64,000 nucleotides of DNA from Massilia sp. Root133. GTDB lineage: Bacteria; Pseudomonadota; Gammaproteobacteria; Burkholderiales; Burkholderiaceae_D. The notes under the pieces are model-generated. The model was not told the DNA's origin and made no database searches. It saw only the letters and a list, made by a program, of their open reading frames with translations. The DNA is taken from NCBI RefSeq assembly GCF_001426525.1, contig NZ_LMEW01000001.1, positions 438,978 to 502,977 of the forward strand, given 5' to 3'. Positions within the stretch are counted from its first letter, which is position 1. Every line of letters starts with the position of its first letter. A program made the position numbers and the translations under genes. Shown piece after piece: positions 58,676 to 64,000 of the stretch.

Positions 58676-61600
58676 ATGCACAACCCGGAACCGCAGACGC
58701 AGCGCGAGCCCGACGCGCATGAGCAGGCGCACCCCCAGACGCATGTGCATCAGCATGTGCCTCTGGTGGAGCGCTGGGCCCGCGCGCGCACCTGCTACCG
58801 CTATGCGAACCTCGCGTCGCATCATGTGCTCGGCTTCACGATCAAGACCGTCCTGCTCGTCTACTTCGCGTTCATGGTGCTGTTCCTGGTGCTGCGCTAC
58901 GCGGTCCTGCCGAACATCGATTACTACAAGCCCGACATCGAACGCGCCGCCAGCCGCGCGCTGGGCAACCAGGTGACGATCGCGCGCGTCTACGCGTCGT
59001 GGCGCGGCCTGCGCCCGAACCTGTACCTGGGCGATCTGCGCCTGCACGACCGCGCCGGGCGCCAGTTGCTGGCGCTGCCGTCCGTGTCCGCCACCGTGTC
59101 GTGGTGGTCGGTGGTGGCGGCCGAACCCCGGTTCGAGGCGCTGGAAATCAACCGGCCGGAACTGGACGTGCGCCGCGGTGCCGACGGCATCGTCGCCGTC
59201 GCGGGCGTACGCATCGATCCGAACAAGAAGGAGGAGGGCGGCGGCGCCGACTGGCTGCTGCGCCAGCACGAGGTCGTGATCCGCGAAGGCCGCCTGACGT
59301 GGACGGACGAATTGCGCGGCGCGCCCACGCTCGCGCTGTCGGACGTGACGCTCGTGCTGCAGAACCGCTGGACCACGCACCGCTTCGCCCTGAAGGCCGC
59401 GCCGCCGGCAGGCGCGGGCGACCCGCTCGACCTGCGCGCGCGCTTCTCGCACCCGCCGTTCGGCGCCAAGCCGTCCGACGCCCGCCGCTGGAAGGGCCAG
59501 GTGTATGCCGACCTGCGCAACACCGACCTCGCCGCCTGGAAGCAGTACGTCGATTATCCGTTCACCCTGCAGGAAGGCCGCGGCTCCGTGCGCGCCTGGC
59601 TCGACTTCGACCACGCCCGCCTGGCCGGGTTCACGGCCGACCTGGCGCTGGCCGGCGTCAGCGCGCGCCTCGGCCCGGATACGCCGCCGCTGTCCCTGGC
59701 GCGTGTATCGGGCCGGCTGTCGGCCAGCGAGACCATCGCCCCGAACGTGGACGACGGCAAGCCGACCTTCGGCGCGCTGGGCCACGCGATCGGCCTGGAA
59801 AATTTCTCCGTCGTCACGGAAGGGGGCGTCGTGCTGCCGCCGGCCACCTTGAACGAATCGTGGCGCCCCGCCACGCGCACCCAGCCGGAACGCTTCGAAG
59901 TGCGCGCCGAACAGCTGGACGTGGGCGCGCTGGCCGCGCTGGCCGTGCAACTGCCCATCGCGCCGGCGCACCGCCAGCTGCTGACGGAACTGGCGCCGCG
60001 CGGCCGCGTCAACGACGCCGAGGTCGAATGGCAGGGCCGCTTCCCGCACATCGCCGGCTACCGTGTGCGCGGCAACGTCGAGAACCTCGGCATGAATCCG
60101 CTGGCGGCGCGCGCCGAGCTCGCTGCAGCCGATGGTCACCCGGCCCAGCCCGCACGCCCCGCGCTGCCGGGTTTCAAGAATCTGTCGGGCCGCATCGACG
60201 CGAGCGACCATGGCGGCAGCGTCGACATCGATTCCGACAAGCTCGTGCTGGCGCTGCCGGCCTGGTTCGCCGATCCGGAAATGCCGTTCGATCAATTTGC
60301 GCTGCACGCACGCTGGACGCAGCTGGCGGACGAGCAGCTGGCCGTCGACGTGGACAGCCTGGACCTGACCCAGGGCGCGCTGAAGGCGACCCTGACGGGC
60401 CGCCACGTGCTGTCGTTGAAAGCCGGCCAGGGACCGGGCAATGCCGACTTCACGGGCACGGTCGACAATTTCGAGATCGCCAGCATCGGCCGCTGGCTGC
60501 CGCTCGCGACGCCGGAAGGCCTGCGCGAATGGCTGACCGGCGCGCTCCAGGGCGGCATGCTGCACGACGCGCGCCTGCGCCTGCGCGGCGACCTGGCCCA
60601 GTTCCCGTTCCGCGCCGAGAATGCCGTCCAGCGCGCCAAGGGCGAGTTCCGCGTCGGCGGCCGCATCGAGGACGGCAAGCTCGAGTACTCGCCCGGCCAC
60701 AAGGCGGCCGACGGCAAGGCGCCGCTGTGGCCGCTGTTGGAAAACATCAACGGGTCCATCGTGTTCGACCGCGCCCGCATGGACATCCACGCCGACACGG
60801 CGCGCACGCAGGGCATCGGCCTGTCGAACGTGCGGGCCGTGATCCCCGAGCTGGGCATCCACGAGATGATGCTCGACATCGACGGCACCGCCGCCGGCCC
60901 GTTGCCCGACTTCCTGCGCTACGTGGCGGCCAGCCCCGTGCTCGAATGGATCGGCCATTTCACCGAGGACACCAAAGGGACCGGCCCGGCGAAGCTGGGC
61001 CTGAAACTGCACCTGCCGCTCGCCAGCCTGCACGACGCGAAGGTGCAGGGCGCGCTGCAGCTGCAGAGCAACGACGTCGTGCTGTTCCCCGACCTGCCGC
61101 CGATCGAGGCCGCGCTGGGCCGCATCGAGTTTTCCGAACACGGCGTGAACCTGAACGGCGTGGGCGCCAGCTTCCTCGGCGGACCGCTGCAATTGTCCGG
61201 CGGCACCCAGCGCGACGGCAGCATCCAGATCCGCATGGCCGGCAGCGCCACGGCCGAGGGCATGCGCCAGACGCGTTCCCTGCCGGCGCTGCAGCGCCTG
61301 GGCAATAAACTGTCCGGCGGCGCGCGCTTCGGCGGCACCGTCACGGTGAGGGACCGCCAGACCCAGATCATCCTCGACACCAACCTGGCCGGCCTCGGCA
61401 TCGAACTGCCCGCGCCGCTGAACAAGCCCGCGCCGGACGCGCTGCCGCTGCACTTCGTCCTCACGGGCCAGCCGACGGGTGTGGATGGCGTGGGCCACGA
61501 CGACATCCGCATCCAGCTCGGCAATCTCGCGGCCGCGAAATACGTGCGCGAGCGCCAGCCGCATGGCCCGTGGATCGTCAAGCGGGGCGGCATCGGCGTC

Positions 61601-62914
61601 AACGTGCCCGCGCCCGAACCCGACAGCGGCATGATGATCAACGTGAACATGAAGGCGCTGAACGTGGACCGCTGGCTCGCGGCGGCCGCCGACATCGCCG
61701 GGCCAGGCGAGGCCGCGCCGGCTTCCGGCCCGTCCGCGGAAGGCGGCATGGGCCAGTACGTCGTGCCGGATATCGTGGCTGCCCGTGCCGGCGAACTGGT
61801 CATCGGCGAGCGGGCGCTGCGCGACGTCGTCGTCGGCGCCACGCACCAGAACAATACGTGGCAGGCCAGCATCGATTCGCGCCAGGTCGTCGGCTACGTC
61901 ACGTGGGCCGAATCGGGCCAGGGCCTGGGCAAGGTGACGGCGCGCCTGGCGTCGCTCGTGATCCCGGAATCGTCCGCGAACGAAGTCAAGGACCTGCTCG
62001 AATCGAACAAGGGCGCCAGCGCCAGCATCCCGGCCCTCGACATCGTGGCCGATCGTTTCGAGCTGTTCAACAAGCAGTTCGGCCGCCTGGAACTCGTGGC
62101 CAGCAATGCGCAGGCGCTGGCCGGACGCGAATGGCGCATCGAGAAGCTGGCGCTGACGAATCCGGACGGCCAGCTGAAGGCGAACGGCCGCTGGCTCACG
62201 CGCGACGGCAAGAGCAACACGGCACTCAATTTCACGCTCGACATCAGCGACGCCGGCCGCCTGCTGGATCGCCTGGGCTTCCCGGAGACGCTGCGCCACG
62301 GCAAGGGCTCGCTGTCCGGCGACATCTCGTGGGCCGGCCTGCCATACTCGCTCGACATCCCGAGCCTGTCGGGCCAGATCCAGATGAATGTCGAGGATGG
62401 CCAATTCCTCAAGCAGGATCCGGGCGCCGCCAAACTGCTGGGCGTGCTGAGCCTGCAGATGCTGCCGCGCATGCTGAAGCTCGACTTCCACGACGTGTTC
62501 TCGGAAGGCCTCGCCTTCGACGGCATCACGGCGAACGCGATGATCACGCGCGGCGTCGTGCGTACGGACAATCTCAAGATGCACGGCGTGGCGGCGACGG
62601 TGCTGATGGACGGCACGGCCGACATCGCGCACGAATCGACGAACTTGCACGTCGTCGTGATCCCGGAATTCAATCTCGGCACCAGCTCGCTCGTGTACGG
62701 CCTCGCGGTGAACCCCGTGATCGGCCTCGGCAGCTTCCTGGCCCAGCTGTTCCTGCGCGCGCCCGTCATGAAGGCGCTGACTTACCACATGCAGGTGACG
62801 GGACCGTGGAAGTCGCCGCACATCGTCAAGCTGGAGAATTCGCCGGCCGTGACCGCCGCCGCCGAGAACGCGGCCGCGCAGGACCGCAACAAGGACAAGA
62901 AGGGATCCAAATGA
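58676..62914 (+). CDS. yhdP: YhdP family giant AsmA-like protein
   Basis: A 1412-residue protein of the YhdP/AsmA-like group, thought to bridge the periplasm and move phospholipid to the outer membrane. A His/Pro-rich cytosolic N terminus is followed by one membrane helix (TVLLVYFAFMVLFLVLRYAVL, about 55-75) and then the long, repetitive beta-rich periplasmic part (IARVYASWRGLRPNLYLGDLRLHDRAG). The AsmA-like C terminus includes FLKQDPGAAKLLGVLSLQMLPRML and FNLGTSSLVYGLAVNPVIGLGSFLAQ. TTG at 58664 is an alternative start. Its TGA overlaps the nitrilase gene as ATGA. glnE lies divergently on the other side. Confidence 0.92.
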   Translation: MHNPEPQTQREPDAHEQAHPQTHVHQHVPLVERWARARTCYRYANLASHHVLGFTIKTVLLVYFAFMVLFLVLRYAVLPNIDYYKPDIERAASRALGNQVTIARVYASWRGLRPNLYLGDLRLHDRAGRQLLALPSVSATVSWWSVVAAEPRFEALEINRPELDVRRGADGIVAVAGVRIDPNKKEEGGGADWLLRQHEVVIREGRLTWTDELRGAPTLALSDVTLVLQNRWTTHRFALKAAPPAGAGDPLDLRARFSHPPFGAKPSDARRWKGQVYADLRNTDLAAWKQYVDYPFTLQEGRGSVRAWLDFDHARLAGFTADLALAGVSARLGPDTPPLSLARVSGRLSASETIAPNVDDGKPTFGALGHAIGLENFSVVTEGGVVLPPATLNESWRPATRTQPERFEVRAEQLDVGALAALAVQLPIAPAHRQLLTELAPRGRVNDAEVEWQGRFPHIAGYRVRGNVENLGMNPLAARAELAAADGHPAQPARPALPGFKNLSGRIDASDHGGSVDIDSDKLVLALPAWFADPEMPFDQFALHARWTQLADEQLAVDVDSLDLTQGALKATLTGRHVLSLKAGQGPGNADFTGTVDNFEIASIGRWLPLATPEGLREWLTGALQGGMLHDARLRLRGDLAQFPFRAENAVQRAKGEFRVGGRIEDGKLEYSPGHKAADGKAPLWPLLENINGSIVFDRARMDIHADTARTQGIGLSNVRAVIPELGIHEMMLDIDGTAAGPLPDFLRYVAASPVLEWIGHFTEDTKGTGPAKLGLKLHLPLASLHDAKVQGALQLQSNDVVLFPDLPPIEAALGRIEFSEHGVNLNGVGASFLGGPLQLSGGTQRDGSIQIRMAGSATAEGMRQTRSLPALQRLGNKLSGGARFGGTVTVRDRQTQIILDTNLAGLGIELPAPLNKPAPDALPLHFVLTGQPTGVDGVGHDDIRIQLGNLAAAKYVRERQPHGPWIVKRGGIGVNVPAPEPDSGMMINVNMKALNVDRWLAAAADIAGPGEAAPASGPSAEGGMGQYVVPDIVAARAGELVIGERALRDVVVGATHQNNTWQASIDSRQVVGYVTWAESGQGLGKVTARLASLVIPESSANEVKDLLESNKGASASIPALDIVADRFELFNKQFGRLELVASNAQALAGREWRIEKLALTNPDGQLKANGRWLTRDGKSNTALNFTLDISDAGRLLDRLGFPETLRHGKGSLSGDISWAGLPYSLDIPSLSGQIQMNVEDGQFLKQDPGAAKLLGVLSLQMLPRMLKLDFHDVFSEGLAFDGITANAMITRGVVRTDNLKMHGVAATVLMDGTADIAHESTNLHVVVIPEFNLGTSSLVYGLAVNPVIGLGSFLAQLFLRAPVMKALTYHMQVTGPWKSPHIVKLENSPAVTAAAENAAAQDRNKDKKGSK

Positions 62915-63723
62915 AGACGACCGCTCAGTTTACTGTCGCCGCAATCCAGATGGTGTCCACGCCGAACGTGGACGAGAACATCGCCACCGCGCGCCGCCTG
63001 ATCGCGGACGCCGCCGCGCGAGGCGCGCGACTGGTCACGCTGCCGGAATACTGGCCCATCATGGGTATGACGGACACGGACAAGGTCGCCCACGCGGAAC
63101 AGCCGGGCCACGGCCCCATCCAGGATTTCCTGGCCGGCCAGGCGCGCGAGCATGGCATCTGGCTCATCGGCGGTACCTTGCCGTTGGTCTCCGATGACGC
63201 GGGTCGCGTGCTGAACACGACGCTCGTCTATGATCCGGCCGGGCAGCATGTCGGCCGCTACGACAAGATCCACTTGTTCGGTTTTAATAAAGGCAGCGAA
63301 TCGTACGACGAGGCCCGCACCATCGTCCCGGGCGAGACGGTCGGCGGCTTCGACGCCCCGTTCGGCAAGGTCGGCCTGGCCATCTGCTACGACCTGCGTT
63401 TCCCGGAACTGTTCCGCGCGATGGGCGAGTGCGCGCTGATCATCGTGCCGGCCGCGTTCACGCACACGACGGGCCTCGCGCACTGGGAAGTGCTGCTGCG
63501 CGCCCGCGCCATCGAGAACCAGTGCTACGTGCTGGCGTCGGCCCAGGGCGGTACGCACACGAATGGCCGCCGCACGTTCGGCCACAGCATGCTGATCGAT
63601 CCGTGGGGCGAAGTGAAGGACGTGTTGCCGGAAGGCGAGGGCGTCGTCAGCGGCGAGATCGATCCCGACTACATCGCGAAGGTGCGCGAGAGTTTGCCGG
63701 CACTGAAACACCGCAAACTTTAA
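62911..63723 (+). CDS. Nitrilase-family carbon-nitrogen hydrolase
   Basis: A 270-residue cytosolic amidase of the nitrilase superfamily. The Glu-Lys-Cys triad is visible: Glu in RLVTLPEYWPIMG, Lys in RYDKIHLFGFNKG, and Cys in VGLAICYDLRFPELFRAMG. The sequence resembles the Nit1/omega-amidase branch, whose members hydrolyse deaminated glutathione or alpha-ketoglutaramate; the exact substrate is not proven. It starts inside the yhdP stop codon (ATGA) and lies 43 bases before tldD, the common betaproteobacterial order yhdP-nitrilase-tldD. Confidence 0.92.
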   Translation: MKTTAQFTVAAIQMVSTPNVDENIATARRLIADAAARGARLVTLPEYWPIMGMTDTDKVAHAEQPGHGPIQDFLAGQAREHGIWLIGGTLPLVSDDAGRVLNTTLVYDPAGQHVGRYDKIHLFGFNKGSESYDEARTIVPGETVGGFDAPFGKVGLAICYDLRFPELFRAMGECALIIVPAAFTHTTGLAHWEVLLRARAIENQCYVLASAQGGTHTNGRRTFGHSMLIDPWGEVKDVLPEGEGVVSGEIDPDYIAKVRESLPALKHRKL

Positions 63724-63766
63724 GGTATGGCACAATGCCCCATCCCTATCAGAAAGACCTGACGCA

Positions 63767-64000
63767 ATGACTCCATTCGAACCGAATCTCTCCTCCCTCG
63801 CTGTCGCGCGCGACGTCCTGTTGACGCCATTCGGCCTCGACGAAGGCAAGCTGATCACGACGCTGGGGACCATGTTCACGCACAAGGTCGACTATGCCGA
63901 CCTGTATTTCCAGTTCACCAAGAGCGAAGGCTGGAGCCTGGAAGAGGGCATCGTCAAGAGCGGCAGTTTTTCGATCGACCAGGGCGTCGGCGTGCGCGCG
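63767..64000 (+). CDS. tldD: Metalloprotease TldD, N-terminal part (cut by window edge)
   Basis: The first 78 codons of TldD, which with PmbA/TldE forms a zinc protease that processes modified peptides and degrades unfolded ones. The visible segment (LLTPFGLDEGKLITTLGTMFTHKVDYADLYFQ, SWSLEEGIVKSG-like SEGWSLEEGIVKSGSFSIDQGVGVRA) matches the TldD N-terminal domain. The catalytic HExxxH helix lies beyond the right edge. It follows the nitrilase-family gene on the same strand. Confidence 0.92.
   Translation, partial: MTPFEPNLSSLAVARDVLLTPFGLDEGKLITTLGTMFTHKVDYADLYFQFTKSEGWSLEEGIVKSGSFSIDQGVGVRA

Noticed and set aside
58628..62821. A 1397-codon open frame on the minus strand opposite yhdP
   Set aside because: Antisense shadow caused by codon composition; the plus strand encodes a complete YhdP-type protein with membrane helix and correct operon junctions.

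Overview
The window is high-GC chromosomal DNA from a betaproteobacterium, most likely the Oxalobacteraceae (Massilia/Telluria group). This rests on gene order and content rather than on any search. The order ispB / rplU-rpmA-obgE-proB, the order glnA-DUF4124-ntrB-ntrC, the polyhydroxyalkanoate (PHA) genes, the stand-alone RsxB beside Nth, and several very large TonB-dependent receptors all fit that group. No rRNA, tRNA, CRISPR array, insertion sequence or phage gene was seen. Most of the sequence is ordinary core chromosome with small accessory islands.

Layout. 1-4025: start of ispB (truncated at the left edge), then the rplU-rpmA ribosomal pair behind a near-perfect sigma70 promoter, then obgE, a small membrane protein and proB. 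4027-9002: exporter and VOC genes, an ExbB/ExbD pair followed by an unusual TonB-like protein, and a divergent AraC regulator/cupin pair. 9015-17499: nth and rsxB, a RcnB-like protein, PHA depolymerase, ferredoxin reductase and ferredoxin, a thermolysin-like peptidase without a signal peptide, a PHA-granule-region protein, acyl-CoA-binding protein and an FKBP. 17686-21247: a tightly packed operon of beta-propeller, NodB deacetylase, fatty acid hydroxylase family protein and EI24 membrane protein. 21254-30346: two repeat-bearing lipoproteins, a MoaB/CinA-like protein, a very large atypical class A penicillin-binding protein, a TAXI-type binding protein and a rhodanese.

30664-35416 is the nitrogen-control cluster glnA, DUF4124 protein, ntrB, ntrC. 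glnA is preceded by a sigma54 promoter and two NtrC-type sites, so the cluster probably controls itself. The adenylyltransferase glnE, which modifies GlnA, lies at 55765-58506. 35532-55079 holds corA, three TonB-dependent receptors, a COG2509-type flavoprotein, a TetR/SDR/quinone-oxidoreductase unit with a shared operator, rsmE, the carbon-metabolism genes tkt and gap, and map. The right end carries glnE, a YhdP-type giant AsmA-like protein, a nitrilase-family amidase and the start of tldD.

The most unusual item is the three-gene unit at 5236-7779. An ExbB-like and an ExbD-like protein are followed by a protein whose N-terminal membrane helix carries the SxxxH signature of TonB/TolA. After a TolA-like coiled coil and a Gly/Lys-rich linker it ends in a beta-sandwich (PA14/carbohydrate-binding-like) domain instead of a TonB C-terminal domain. 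This looks like a proton-motive-force-driven transducer with a non-canonical periplasmic effector.
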